A DNA stretch of 64,000 nt from Siderastrea siderea. Taxonomy: Eukaryota; Cnidaria; Anthozoa; Scleractinia; Rhizangiidae. The stretch covers positions 42,594,635-42,658,634 of the forward strand of contig OZ034970.1 in assembly GCA_964030785.1 (NCBI GenBank), written 5' to 3'. Of this stretch, positions 33,187 through 45,259 are shown piece by piece. Numbering within the stretch: position 1 is the stretch's first letter; the number at the start of each line of letters is the position of its first letter. The position numbers were made by a program, and so were the translations under genes. Under the pieces are notes generated by a model that saw only the letters and a program-made list of their open reading frames with translations, was not told the DNA's origin and did not search any database.

Positions 33187-34962
33187 TTGCACGAAAAACT
33201 TCTACAACACAGATATTTTCATACTTTGGCTACTGTCAGATAATGAATTACCTGTGTCAGAAATGCAAAAAAATTGGGGGGGGGGGGGGGGGGTCAGCGA
33301 CTTTGTTTTCGAAATAAAGCGCGTGGAAAACTACCCCAATTTTGACAAATCGGTCCTCGTAACTCGACATGGCCTCAGTGCTTCTTAGTCAAATTTTATG
33401 TAAGGGGGTGTGTCAAGTAAATGATTTGAACCGGTGTCATCCTTTTAGTTAAACTCAACCTCTAAGATGGACTTTTGCGAACACCGTGCAGCTACAATAA
33501 TAGCAGAATTCGATGATGCAAGGGCAGAAAAATTGACAAAAATCAAACTTCCACACCACAGATTTTCTTTAATTTTCACAAAACGTAGGTAATCGACAAA
33601 GAAAGTGATCTATCAAAAGAAAACATGGGGTCACCGAACATTTAAGGGAGTTAAACTCGTGCATAGATATTTAAATGCCCAGTATCGCAACATATCTCCA
33701 CATTTCTTCAACAGCGCGCGCGCTCAATGCATGACGTGGCATGACATCGCGAAGTGAATTGCGCGCGCAGTTAGGATGCGCAGAAACAACTCAGTCGGGG
33801 GAACAAGTACTTGTTTTGGTCAGTTTTCGTATCTATGCCTGAAGAAGCCCGAAGGGGTCCGAAGAAGCTCCGATTTGTATTGTCCAATTAGAGAGAACTA
33901 CGAACTCGCGCAGAAAAATGAAACGGAATGTTTTCACGTTTTAAACGTGGCGTCCCCAGCACGGAGGAATCTTTAGGCCATAAACTTACTTCCAGACATG
34001 CTTTGGCAGTATCAGCGAGAAGTTTGGCTGTTGGAAGTTCTGAAATTTATGCGTTACTGTTGGTTAAAGATAGTCTGTTGAAGCTTAATTGGTCACATAT
34101 TTAGATTGTTCTTCATTAATCTCGCCGGGGCGCAACACTGAATTGCCACATTATATTTTGTTTTTACGGCTTTCCAAGGCTGAAATATAGCGTTGTTCAA
34201 AGCACGTTAAACGATCCGATAGAAAAGAGGGTTACCTGATCTTAGGAAAGGCAGTTAAGCTCGGGTGAAACGCGGTTCACCCGTGGTTTTGACATGAATC
34301 AAGACAGCTTTCCACGAAGGCGCGAGAAAAGAAATAATTAAGCTTAAGCTTATATTAAAAGTGCTTGGAACTGTATTTAAACCTCGCTGATTACTGTGGT
34401 GAAGCGACTATTCTTCACAAAAGATTAGAGAGTATCCTGCACTGGTTAAATATTTTCCCCGTCCTTATTCACATTCATGCAAAATCTCAAGAAAAAGTTG
34501 ACTCACAGAGCGGAAAACAGCTGAGTGCATGAAAGTCTTCTTGCACTTGCCGGGCGGAGGACAAAGCAATTCTCCATTTTCAAAGCTTTAAAAGCCTTAT
34601 TTAGTCTGTGTTATTCCCAATGGCCACTATTCTGATCCAGGTTAATTTTCTGCTAGAAAAAAACTGCTGAAACAACGCGCTTTTTTTATTTGAACCAAAA
34701 ACAAGAGCTAAATTTGCTGTTTCCTCAGCGGTTTGCATGTTGTATTGATTCTTCTCGTCAATAATTCTCAACCGTTTGTTAGCATTACTGACTTCGCTTA
34801 TGACCCACTGAGAAACGCCTTCCAAGACAAACACATCTGTAATTCTTTATTATTCAAGCTCAGAAGGAATTAACATTGAAGAACATTGAAGAGCCGACTG
34901 AGAAACCCACAACTTCTGACTTGAAACTGAAGACGGAAGCCTAGCCACCTCTTCTCTATCAG
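33187..34962. other. No gene supported; left part of the 14-kb insert
   Basis: Has a run of about 19 G (33278-33296), a GC-rich alternating gcgcgc stretch (33713-33770) and AT-rich sequence. No start exon for the transporter remnant at 34963 was found here. Confidence 0.5.
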
Positions 34963-35438
34963 AAGGTCTTGTGACTCTGTACCTTTCGTACAGCATTCTC
35001 TTTGGCATCGGAACCAGTTTTGTCTTCAACGCAGGACTTGTAATCGTCAGCAACTACTTTAGCAAACGACGGTCCTTGGCCCTCGGTTTTGTGTCCGCTG
35101 GTCAAGGCCTTGGAGTGCTTGCGCAAGGACCGCTACTGCAAACGCTCATAGACAGTTACGGCTGGAAGACAGCATATAGGATCATGGCGGGAGTGGTGTT
35201 TGGCATATGTTTGCTTGGAGTCACTTATGATCCCAGTGTGAAAACCGAACCGGAGATCAAAGAGAACCCTGAACAACTGCCCTCCACTGGGACTGACCAA
35301 AGCCAACCTCCTCCGAGGAGACTAGCAAGAAGAAGAGTATTCCTTGATGTGTCGGTGTGGAAAGTCCCTGCTTTCGTGGCCATAACGTTATCTTCTTCTG
35401 TTGCGCAGTTTGGGCATTTTGTACCACAAATCCACCTG
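34963..35438 (+). pseudogene. Monocarboxylate-transporter-like (MFS) gene, exon A
   Basis: Exon bounded by an AG at 34961-34962 and a GT donor at 35439. Encodes LYLSYSILFGIGTSFVFNAG, then YFSKRRSLALGFVSAGQGLG, a signature of SLC16-type transporters after TM4, then TM5 and TM6 and a long acidic/Pro-rich central loop, ending VPQIHL. The frame is open throughout. SLC16 members are proton-linked carriers of lactate, pyruvate or aromatic compounds in the plasma membrane; the substrate here is unknown. Upstream exons (signal start, TM1-3) are not found on this side. Whether the locus is expressed is uncertain, so it is listed as a remnant. Confidence 0.7.
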
Positions 35439-35893
35439 GTAAGTTAACCTACAATCCCAAAGTAAATCTCACAAGTCTACCTCGCTTACCTGAGTGAGGT
35501 GCGAAAGGTGATAAGCATTAGTGACTCAATACAGACGCAACATGGATAAGGCAGCTTTACCTTTTTTAGTAATAAAAACTTCTACGGACTTAAAGCATAG
35601 AATTTTCTTTGAACGTCTTCAGAGACGCGTGACATTCTACCACCTGACTACTTTGGCTAGCGCGCTAGAATGTTCGCGTGGTCGAAGTTAACGTGACCGA
35701 TAATACTCACGACTGATGAAATTTCGTCGAAAATAGTTCGTTGTAGAGTCCTTATTAGAAATGTTTCCAGAGCAGAAAGTCAAACTTTTCAGTAGGTAAA
35801 GCAACTCATGTGTTTTTCTGGTACAATTTACTTAAGTGCTCCTCCAGACTGAAATCCATAATGAGAATCTTTCTTTTGTCTGCCGATATCTAG

Positions 35894-36037
35894 GTTAGGT
35901 TCTGGGAAGACCTTGGTATAACTACTGACAAGGCGTCGAAGCTATATATTTATTACGGATTATCATCAGCCATTGCACGTGTCCTAGCAGGTCGGGTATG
36001 CGACCTTAGGGGAATAAATCCATTTTCCGTCTACCAG
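35894..36037 (+). pseudogene. MFS transporter gene, exon B
   Basis: Joined in phase 0 to exon A (HL|VRFWEDLG); 48 codons through TASKLYIYYGLSSAIARVLA-type TM8 with R-x-L-x-G-R, ending NPFSVYQ with donor GT at 36038. The tRNA-like array begins at exactly this splice junction. The exon that normally follows in the family (TM9 to TM11, roughly 80-90 residues) is not found before 39034. Confidence 0.75.
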
Positions 36038-36074
36038 GTATATTACGAACCAATTTAAAGACCAGCTCTCAGTT

Positions 36075-36146
36075 GGCTTGTTAGCTCAATTGGTTAGAGC
36101 GCTGCACCGGTATCGCAGAGGTCAGGGTTCGAATCCCGGCAAGCCT
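36075..36146 (+). tRNA. tRNA-like module 1 (possible Thr-GGT)
   Basis: 72 nt with a 7-bp acceptor GGCTTGT/GCAAGCC, D arm GCTC/GAGC, box A-like TAGCTCAATTGG and box B GGTTCGAATCC. The anticodon loop CCGGTAT would give GGT, but position 33 is C, one anticodon-stem pair is A-C, and the T stem is a base short, so a pseudo-tRNA or SINE head is more likely than a translated tRNA. Confidence 0.45.
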
Positions 36147-36322
36147 GATTTTTTTCAGGCTTTCTTTTCGTAACTGCATAAGTTGCGTTAATAACTGCGA
36201 GGATCTTCTTTACATTTATTTCTTTATTCCGCAGTTCAAATATATGAATCTCATATATTCATAATTTCATCTTCATCTTTCCCGGGTATATTACGAACCA
36301 ATTTAAAGACCAGCTCTCAGTT

Positions 36323-36394
36323 GGCTTGTTAGCTCAATTGGTTAGAGCGCTGCACCGGTATCGCAGAGGTCAGGGTTCGAATCCCGGCAAGCCT
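36323..36394 (+). tRNA. tRNA-like module 2
   Basis: Identical tRNA-like core to module 1; the following T run is interrupted by an A and longer. Confidence 0.45.
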
Positions 36395-36578
36395 GATTAT
36401 TTTTTTTTTTTCAGGCTTTCTTTTCGTAACTGCATAAGTTGCGTTAATAACTGCGAGGATCTTCTTTACATTTATTTCTTTATTCCGCAGTTCAAATATA
36501 TGAATCTCATATATTCATAATTTCATCTTCATCTTTCCCGGGTATATTACGAACCAATTTAAAGACCAGCTCTCAGTT

Positions 36579-36650
36579 GGCTTGTTAGCTCAATTGGTTA
36601 GAGCGCTGCACCGGTATCGCAGAGGTCAGGGTTCGAATCCCGGCAAGCCT
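36579..36650 (+). tRNA. tRNA-like module 3
   Basis: Same core; this unit has the longest uninterrupted T run and a tttaaatat variant in its tail. Confidence 0.45.
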
Positions 36651-36833
36651 GATTTTTTTTTTTTTTCAGGCTTTCTTTTCGTAACTGCATAAGTTGCGTT
36701 AATAACTGCGAGGATCTTCTTTACATTTATTTCTTTATTCCGCAGTTTAAATATATGAATCTCATATATTCATAATTTCATCTTCATCTTTCCCGGGTAT
36801 ATTACGAACCAATTTAAAGACCAGCTCTCAGTT

Positions 36834-36905
36834 GGCTTGTTAGCTCAATTGGTTAGAGCGCTGCACCGGTATCGCAGAGGTCAGGGTTCGAATCCCGGCA
36901 AGCCT
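36834..36905 (+). tRNA. tRNA-like module 4
   Basis: Same core with a short T run as in module 1. Confidence 0.45.
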
Positions 36906-37081
36906 GATTTTTTTCAGGCTTTCTTTTCGTAACTGCATAAGTTGCGTTAATAACTGCGAGGATCTTCTTTACATTTATTTCTTTATTCCGCAGTTCAAAT
37001 ATATGAATCTCATATATTCATAATTTCATCTTCATCTTTCCCGGGTATATTACGAACCAATTTAAAGACCAGCTCTCAGTT

Positions 37082-37153
37082 GGCTTGTTAGCTCAATTGG
37101 TTAGAGCGCTGCACCGGTATCGCAGAGGTCAGGGTTCGAATCCCGGCAAGCCT
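37082..37153 (+). tRNA. tRNA-like module 5
   Basis: Same core with an intermediate T run. Confidence 0.45.
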
Positions 37154-37334
37154 GATTTTTTTTTTTTCAGGCTTTCTTTTCGTAACTGCATAAGTTGCGT
37201 TAATAACTGCGAGGATCTTCTTTACATTTATTTCTTTATTCCGCAGTTCAAATATATGAATCTCATATATTCATAATTTCATCTTCATCTTTCCCGGGTA
37301 TATTACGAACCAATTTAAAGACCAGCTCTCAGTT

Positions 37335-37406
37335 GGCTTGTTAGCTCAATTGGTTAGAGCGCTGCACCGGTATCGCAGAGGTCAGGGTTCGAATCCCGGC
37401 AAGCCT
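37335..37406 (+). tRNA. tRNA-like module 6
   Basis: Same core; the last unit, whose tail ends at 37530 without the cttcatctttcccggg linker seen between the other units. Confidence 0.45.
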
Positions 37407-37766
37407 GATTTTTTTCAGGCTTTCTTTTCGTAACTGCATAAGTTGCGTTAATAACTGCGAGGATCTTCTTTACATTTATTTCTTTATTCCGCAGTTCAAA
37501 TATATGAATCTCATATATTCATAATTTCATACGTTATACATTTTGTCCATTTCTTTGCCATCCTCTCCAGAACTACAACATGAAATTGCCGTATTTTTGG
37601 GCTTTGTAGAGAACGTGAACTTAACACTTTGTATTTGCCTTCCTCTATCTATAGCTGCCCCTGCGAATTCAGCTCCTGGATGGGTCGGCCACGTTAGAAA
37701 AATGGCACGATTTAGAAAACTGCGGAGTACGTCCAAATAGTGTGAACCTGTTTAATGGAATGCCTG

Positions 37767-38775
37767 ATAAGCATCTAAAGCGAGATTACTGTAACATTAA
37801 CAAATAATAACCCAAGCATCGTTCAAAATTGGCGGTAATAGAGGCTACTAGCCTTCAGTCTCGCCAACAGTTTGCTAAAAGTATTAGTAGTTGTTTTGGT
37901 AACGTTCACACTCGTCAACGTAATTCTATATAAATATAATTTTGTCAACACTGTCGACCTTACAAGCTTTTAAAAAGTATCCGTGGATGGACATCTTAAT
38001 TTTGAATGCGAATTTCATCGGGTAGTAAGAGTCAGTAATGTCTTCTTCCGTGTGTATTTACATGATGTACGAACGCAGGCCTCTTTGAGAGGCATGCAAC
38101 AAGAATAAAAAGCAAAATCATTCTTTGCCCCTTTCCAGCATCGGTGGAGGAAGGTTGTTAAATAGGAGCGACGAGTCTACCGTCGAAATTTATAAGGTCA
38201 ATTAGGTACCACTGGCAGTTTTGTTTTATGGACGCGGCTTCAGAAAGTTCCATCTATCTAGCTGACAAGCATCCAAAGCGAGATTACTGCAATAATAACA
38301 AATAATAACCCAAGCATCGTTCAAAAATTGGCGATAATAGAGGCTACCAGTCTTCAGTTTTGCCAACAGTTTGCTAAAATGTTTAGTAGTTGTTTTGTTA
38401 ACGTTCACACACGTCAACGTAATCATATATAAATTTAATTTTGTCAACACTATCGAGATTACAAGCTTTTAAAAAGTATGCGTGGATGGACACCTTAATT
38501 TTGAATGCGAATAACTTTTTCTCCCAAGATTTTCATCGGTTATTAAGTGTCAGTAATGTCTCCTTCCGTGTGCATTTACGTGATGTACGAACGCAGGGCT
38601 CTTTGAGAGGCATGCAACAAGAATAAAAAGCAAAATCATTCTTTACCCCTTTCCAGTATCGGTGGAGGAAGGTTGTCAAGTAGGAGCGACGAGTCTACCG
38701 TCGAAACTTTTAAGGTCAATTAGGTACCACTGACAGTCTTGTTTTATGGACTCAGCCTCAGAAAGTTCCATCCCC
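37767..38775. repeat. Tandem pair of about 490-510-bp repeats
   Basis: 37767-38252 and 38263-38775 share order and text (agcgagattactg, aacccaagcatcgttc, ggcatgcaacaagaat, taggagcgacgagtctacc, cagaaagttccatc) with scattered changes. Non-coding. They lie where the missing transporter exon would be expected. Confidence 0.8.
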
Positions 38776-39033
38776 AGGCTTTACCAAGACAACACGCTAA
38801 CTGAGATCAGTTTACTGTTTTCATTTGGCGGTCGGTTGAGGACAAGATATCGCACAAAACCGTCTTTCTTATTTTCTTGTGCCCTACTCTGGAATCGGAC
38901 TTTTTAAAACTGACCACCCTAAGTACTAGTGTTAGTACAAACACATCTGCTGCGTTTTATATCAAGGTACCCCCCACTTTTCTCATTAGTCAGAATTTAA
39001 ATAATGATTTTTTTCTGATTTCCATGTCTTTAG

Positions 39034-39626
39034 GCTTAATGGCTGACAAATTTGGTTCTTGCAATGCTGCGTTCTACATGTCAGGAAGCGTTGTCATGTT
39101 AGCAGCAGTTATACCATTCATTTTGTTCTTTACTAAAAGAGAAGGAAATGTACACGAAGATGAGAAAGGGCAGGAACTTCATCATAAACCCTCCAAAGGC
39201 CTCATAATAGAAACAAACAGCCAAAGTGACAACGTCCTCTGCTGCGACAACATGGCTGCAGATTTCATCGTCAAGGAAGCAAACTTAGAGTCGCCGTTTA
39301 ATGTCACCACAGTAGCAGTGCTTGAGTTGTCCTGTACAAATGCAATCCATTGCAGTGGTAACAAGGTTGTCGAGGATGAAAACGACGCTCATTCACCATT
39401 GGATGATAACTCAAAAACTTCCCAGTCGATAGACCGTGGAGTTGTAAATGAATCTTTTACGCTGAGCGATGTGGCAATATCCAATAACGGGAAAACACGT
39501 GAAACCGACTTCCATTTTACAACTGCTGAAGTTGAAGTAGAGGTTAACTCTCCATTATCGTCATCAGCCATGAAGGTTAACGAACACGATAGAGACCAAG
39601 ACCTTGCTTCCAATACACGAATGTAG
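39034..39626 (+). pseudogene. MFS transporter gene, terminal exon C
   Basis: Acceptor AG at 39032-39033, then LMADKFGSCNAAFYMSGSV, the last transmembrane helix ending FILFFTKR, and a ~150-residue polar cytoplasmic tail to a TAG at 39624-39626. It fits the SLC16 C-terminus (GLMADKFG follows TM11). The phase (one base carried over) does not match exon B (phase 0), confirming that an intervening exon is missing. Confidence 0.72.
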
Positions 39627-41210
39627 CCAAGCCACTATACATCTGATCAATGGTAGACCCTCGGACGTACCCGAAACATGGTACAAGGGGCGGTGGCACT
39701 CACTGTGGAACCCTCCAGTGGGTTTTTGCTGATACCTTACCTTGAAAAGCCGCAGCTAACCTTTAATAGAAATCTTGTAGTGCCCTGTACAAGACAATGT
39801 TTATTTCATGGCCGTAAGCGCTGCTGCGCAGTAGTAACCAATGACGTCAATTCGATAGATCGATAACTTTCACAGTTTTGAAAAACAAACGTTGGCTAAA
39901 ATCATGCCCGTGGTTTCACAATCGCAAGAAACGACAGCTTTTTTGCTCGTCCTATAACTCAAACCATTATTTTATGGCTTCACTACTTCTATTTTCCGAT
40001 GCATATATATAGAATGAAATAAAAGAAACACAAAACATTCAGAAGTTGGCTCATATCCACTTTGATTTGTAATAAAGATGCTTATTTACTGCAGCCTGGT
40101 CAACCCATTTGGTAGAGAACGACACTTCAGAGCAGGAGGTCAAATCCTGGCCAGACCACCCTCCATTAAAGTCTTAAAATAACCGATAAGATCATGCCAG
40201 CTGTGTAAAAACACCTTGTCTCATTTGACGGTGAGGTAAAGCCGTGGGCCTTGCCTCCCACATCTCCAGTTCTGTGGCCTCGCTTGTTAACGTAGGGGTC
40301 GAGAGGGTGAGATGCAGTCCCCAAATGGTGTGATAGCGGTTGCAGGGCTTCTTTACATTTCGACGTGCTTCGCACCCTAAGATGTCATTAATGCAAAGCA
40401 CATGGACATTCGCTAAATACACCACATCATTACTATTATGGTGCCATTTACATTACTATTCAGATGCAAATGGTGTAAGAGTGAAGATTTTGGACCAAGT
40501 TGCACTTCGAGAGAGAGAAGTGACTTATCTCGCTTATCTTTAGAGCAAGAGTCTGCTGTACGCTTCTTAGAGTACCGAAATTCAATTTGCAAATATTGAA
40601 GAACAAATCCGAACCAAATGAGCGTACTTGCTCAAGAGCTTTCATTTCAGTGGCCACGTTTAAGAGGTTTCATCCACCTTTTGTGCAGCGCGAGGAACAG
40701 CACCACAGGAAAGTACTGCTTTGAGATGAAAGGTCACACTTCCGTCTGCATTTTACTCACAGTTAGAACCACGTGTACAGCATAACAAACTATACCACAA
40801 GAAAGTACAAGTTTGTCAGATAGCTTTAATTTTATTTGAATGGTCATCTACAGACTCAAGAGGAATACATTAACATGACTTGACCTGACTCTAAACCGGA
40901 AAGGATTGAAACTTCCCACAAGTCGCGTGACGATCAAACCTTGAGCTCGCATTACTGTTTTGCAGCTGATTGCCCCCTTTTTAATATAAAGTTGATTTTT
41001 TTAGAAAGTTTATTAATTTCGAACTGTTGCATCATTAGATGGAAAGAGATAGAGCCTCTCCGTCAATTTGTATGACTTATCGTGACGTTACTTCTGCTGT
41101 AAGATTATATTTGTGCAAGGTAGCTGACAAAAGTTATATTGCCCTTTGATACTGGCACCTCAACATAATTGCCATTTTCATTTCGAGAAAAAAAAAGCTT
41201 TTTCATATAA
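39627..41210. other. Mostly unannotated, includes one SINE-like segment
   Basis: 40095-40400 looks tRNA-derived: ggtcaacccatttggtagag (box A-like), aggtcaaatcc (box B-like), followed by an unrelated body. The rest is AT-rich with no supported gene. Confidence 0.4.
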
Positions 41211-41610
41211 TGTGGTTCTATCTAACTTTTGAGTCAGTGAACGAAATCATATAGTGTGACCTTTCAAGTGAAAGATATTGAGTAGTATTTTCCTGTTGCG
41301 CTGGCGAAGTGGTTCTATCTTTTGAGTCTATGGATGAAATCATATAGCGTGACGACTCAGGATCAAGTGAGAGATATTGATTAGTACCTTACTGTTGCGC
41401 TGGTGATTCTGTTGTATTAAGTGGTTCTAACTTCTGAGTCTGTGGATGAAATCCTAACGTGTGACCATTTAAATGAAAGCTATTGAGCACAAATTTCCTG
41501 TAATACTGTTTATTATGCTGTAAAAGAAGGTTCTAACTTTCCGTCTGTTGATGAAATGCTTGGCAGCGTAACCGTTCAAATGAAAGCCGCTAAGCACTCC
41601 CCTGTTTTGT
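41211..41610 (+). repeat. Four imperfect ~100-115-bp tandem repeats
   Basis: Each unit has (g)gttctaac/tct, gagtctgtggatgaaat, a gtgacc segment, gaaagatattgag and tttcctgt. Single diverged copies of the same motif occur in block C at about 21656-21700 and 51625-51670, so this is a dispersed unit amplified here. Confidence 0.75.
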
Positions 41611-42376
41611 TGTTTGTTAGTTTTCAGTCGTTATATCCAACACGCGGCACATAAAACTCGCAACTGGTTCACGTAGCCGGCAACAGTAATACAGTAATCG
41701 CATAAGGTACCACGTACGAATTTTAACAGCTGTTTACTAAGTCATCCAGGTCTGAATTCAGAATTGCTTTAAATGATTGACAAAATTCTCTCACCTTGAT
41801 CATTAAAGTGCTAGATCGTTTTTCTTTTTGTTTTTTAACCTTTTCAATAGATTTACTGATCCAGGGCAAGATCCCTGTTATAAGTGAATATACACATAAG
41901 TCCGTGTCTGGTTTGATCCGTTTTGTCAGTTTGTTGATCAACGGATAAATCTAAACAATACCTTTTAGCAACCGCAAAGTTTGAAAAGGTTCTGAAGCCT
42001 ACTTTTAATTAAACGATATCCCCTGTGACAAAGACAGGCTCTTCCTTTTGTTTATTAACTCTTATATTTTAACAAATCGCAAAGCTTTCAGAGCTTTTGT
42101 ACAACCTAGTTTCAATAATTAATTAAACTACCTCTGGTCTGCCACCCCTTGAAAGACAGTCCATCGTCTATCGTTTTATTGCTTTTGATTTTTATTTGAT
42201 TTACTAAATTTAAGTTTTGTTTTATAACATGATTAACTCCAGTAGTAAAATATAGTGTTAATGTATCTTGACATGCAGTTCTGATAGCAGTGCTATCGCA
42301 AACACCCAGGAGCGCTTTTATACCTAAACAAAGTCTGAGCCGGTTACAAGATAACACTCCTAGAGAACGAATTTCC

Positions 42377-42377
<1 letters not shown>

Positions 42378-42464
<87 letters not shown>

Positions 42465-42468
42465 TTTT
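42378..42468 (+). repeat. (TTA)n microsatellite
   Basis: About 90 bp of ATT/TTA triplets with one interruption (ataatt). Confidence 0.95.
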
Positions 42469-42774
42469 CATTTGAACGGTCAGTTACACATAAGGAATTC
42501 ATCCACGGACTTTATAATCTAGATCCACTTTATCAGCTAGAACACACACGCAAATATTAACAGCGAGGTACCACTCAATAGCTTTCTTATATTATTGAAT
42601 AGTCAAACTTATTGGTTTTCACATGATCCACAGACCCAAAAGTAAGAGTCTCTGTCTACGTAACTCATTCAATATTTAATGACACCGCCATTCTAAAAGA
42701 CCTCAAGAGCATTTCTAGATAATTTTTAGCCCATCAACTATGTTTGTTTTAGTAGAAAAAAAAATGTCATTAAG

Positions 42775-43079
42775 GTCGGCACACACGAGGGGACTAGTCC
42801 TTGCGACTAGTTCCGGGGACCAAGTCCCCTCGTGTGAACTAGCCATTTTAATAAAAAAATTGTAGTCGCAGGGAACAAACTTTAGTCTCTGCGACTGGTC
42901 CTATGAATCCCATGAATTCAAACTGGTTTGACTTCCTATTTACTATCTTGCTGTTGACAGGTCCCCGCGTGTAAACCCTGCAAGGGACTTGTCCCCTCAA
43001 CTAGTACCATCGTGTAAACACTACAGGGGACTAGTTACTTCAAAAAGTCCCTGCGACTAGTCCCTTCGTGTGTGCCGAC
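42775..43079. mobile_element. 305-bp MITE with GTCGGCACACACGA ends
   Basis: Inverted ends GTCGGCACACACGA(G/A)GGGAC, with the related text gggactagtc/gactagtccc repeated several times inside in both orientations. Non-coding; target duplication unclear. Confidence 0.75.
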
Positions 43080-43103
43080 GTTTATATACATTTCACCGTC
43101 GCG

Positions 43104-43175
43104 TCCCATATGGTCTAGTGGTTAGGATCCGGCGCTCTCACCGCCGTGGCCCGGGTTCGATTCCCGGTATGGGAA
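43104..43175 (+). tRNA. tRNA-Glu (CTC)
   Basis: 72-nt cloverleaf: acceptor TCCCATA/TATGGGA, D arm, anticodon stem CGGCG/CGCCG with loop CTCTCAC giving anticodon CTC, T arm CCCGG-TTCGATT-CCGGG-type with box B GGTTCGATTCC, discriminator A. No intron. Internal box A and box B imply Pol III transcription. Confidence 0.93.
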
Positions 43176-43703
43176 CCTATTTTCTTTTGTTTTTGCTAAG
43201 CTGAAATCCTTTTTAAACTATTTGCCATTGCGATATTGTTTCTTACATTGACTTATATACGTTTCCAAGGGTAAAGCCTTTGTCATACGGTTACAAGTTT
43301 GTTTTTTAAGGCATAGAGCTAAAGCTGTAGAGAACAAGTTTCTGATTGTTGTAGAGCGCTTGAATACTTACCCTATCCTTTGGAATTGCTTGAAGTACTG
43401 ACCTAGAGACCAGATGTTCGTATTTAAGGTGTTTCAGTTTCAACCTTTTTTGTTCGTTTGTTTGAGTTTGTTTATTATGATTATGATTATGATTATGATT
43501 ATTGTTGTTATCGTTCCTTCCTTTTTTACTGATATTCCGGGGAAAATCACTCGGTTATGATAAACTATACTTTCTTAAGGCGAGAAGATAGTCTGTCTGG
43601 TTTAGTCCATTACGTCAGCTTGTTGATTTACCGCTGAACTTCAACAATGTTAGACCTTCTCAAGCCTACTTTTAATTAAACAAAAGCCTGTTTGACAAAG
43701 ATA

Positions 43704-44160
43704 CCGTATTTACTCGATTAAATGCCGCGGCGTTTATTAAATTTTTAGCGTTTCCGATGCGGCGTTTATTCAAGTGCGGCGTTTATTCAAGGGCGGCGTT
43801 TATTCGAGGGCGGCGTTTATTTCAAAATCATATTTCTAAATCACTGATAATAATTACGGTAAATCATTCGTAAATACTATGTAAAACAGAAACATGTTTA
43901 AAGTTCCAATGTCTCGCTTTTTTGCTGAGATAGAATCATAATTGTCTAGCTTGTGATATGTACAGCGTTCATGCGTAGATTACCGAGTCTTACCGTTCTT
44001 GTTATTTTTTTTCTTATAATCCTCGAACAAACGCCGCATTCTTCTGATTGGAGGCGGCGTTTATTCGAGGGCGGCGTTAATTGGTAATTTTGCCTCCATC
44101 TGCGGCGTTTAATCGAAGGTGGCGTTTATTCGAGGGCGGCGTTTAATCGAGTAAATACGG
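43704..44160. mobile_element. 457-bp MITE, TA target site, with GGCGTTTATTC modules
   Basis: Inverted ends CCGTATTTACTCGATTAAA, flanked by TA at 43702-43703 and 44161-44162, typical of Tc1/mariner derivatives. Both subterminal regions are made of repeats of ggcggcgtttattcgag. Non-coding. Confidence 0.82.
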
Positions 44161-44863
44161 TAAGCTAGGTCTTGACTATGATGAAGCTTTCTGAAAGCCT
44201 AGTTTTCATTAAGGTGTACCAATGTGTTCTTCATCGATATTTTCAAACCACTGGCAGTTGGGCGGCCAAAATTGGTAAGATGCAAGTTCAACTAAAACAT
44301 TTGAAATATTTTGAAATGTTTTATTGAGCTAAGTAACGTTTTCCATGGCAACATTGCTGGTAATAACTCAGCATTAAATAATTGGTTTGATTTATTTTCA
44401 GAAAATCCAGTCAATAGATTTTTTCCATCATTTGTTTCTAGAAAACTCAGAAAAATACTGGCCTATTGACACTGGTCTCCTGAAATTTTTACAGAAAGAT
44501 CTTCTGTAATTTGGTGTTTTGCATTTTAACGTTTTCTGAACAAATGTCCTCCGTCAGATTTCAATTTTGTTTGTAGGCGAGTTACACGTGTTCCGAACTA
44601 GTATTCTACCAAATTTTATGAAATTCCCATGAGCGGTTCCGTAGAAATCCGAGCATTTCCCCTAAACCACGAGGTCACAATTTTTGTTTTATCGACCCCC
44701 CACTCCCACCAGAGAGATGTCGATGAAAAACCGAAGCATTTTGTTGGGATAACTTTCTTCTGAATAAAGCCTAACCAATCATATTTTGTTTTCGAAGAAG
44801 ATTATTTGGCAAGAGAAAAGTTTGTGAGATACGATGTGTAAAATTCTGGAAGTGTTCGTCGCA

Positions 44864-44935
44864 TCCCATATGGTCTAGTGGTTAGGATCCGGCGCTCTCA
44901 CCGCCGTGGCCCGGGTTCGATTCCCGGTGTGGAAA
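44864..44935 (+). tRNA. tRNA-Glu (CTC), second copy, weakened acceptor
   Basis: Identical to the gene at 43104 except the 3' acceptor, GTGGAA instead of ATGGGA: one C-A mismatch and one G-T pair. The shared upstream text gtcgc(g/a)tcccata shows that it is a local duplicate. It may be decaying. Confidence 0.75.
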
Positions 44936-45259
44936 CGGCGATCTTTAGCTAAGTTTCATTTTTCATTTCCTTTTATTTTTAAGTGAACATTGCATGATTG
45001 CTATATTTATATCACCCGGTACATGTACGGTTAATTCCCGATCTATCTAACTCGCAAGGGATGCCAATAAATTGTTTGATAAAATGATAATAAAATCTAT
45101 ATCTGCACAATAATATCTGAAGGAAACTGTCTTCTCCGAGATAGCGGGTATTCCAGTTAGGCGGGTTCGTGATAGCGGGGCTGAATTGTCTGTTTACCAA
45201 AACAATTCTGCTTAATACTGTGTTAGCTTCACGTTTTTGTTTTTGCTATATTTTTTAGC

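Larger units (their letters stand above)
36038..37532 (+). repeat. Six-unit tandem array of tRNA-like modules
   Basis: Six near-identical units of 248-256 bp, each with gtatattacgaacc, a tRNA-like sequence, an AGCCTGA/TCAGGCT hairpin around a T run, and a shared tail (ttgcgttaataactgcgagg). Units differ mainly in T-run length. The first unit begins at the splice donor of transporter exon B. The tRNA part with following hairpin and tail resembles a tRNA-derived SINE; tandem arrangement suggests unequal crossing-over or rolling amplification. Confidence 0.88.

Noticed and set aside
36326..36520. Repeated 63-64 codon ORFs in the tRNA-like array.
   Set aside because: They read through the tRNA-like module and its tail; their repetition is due to the array.
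42290..42475. ORF rich in Tyr.
   Set aside because: It is the TTA microsatellite in translation.
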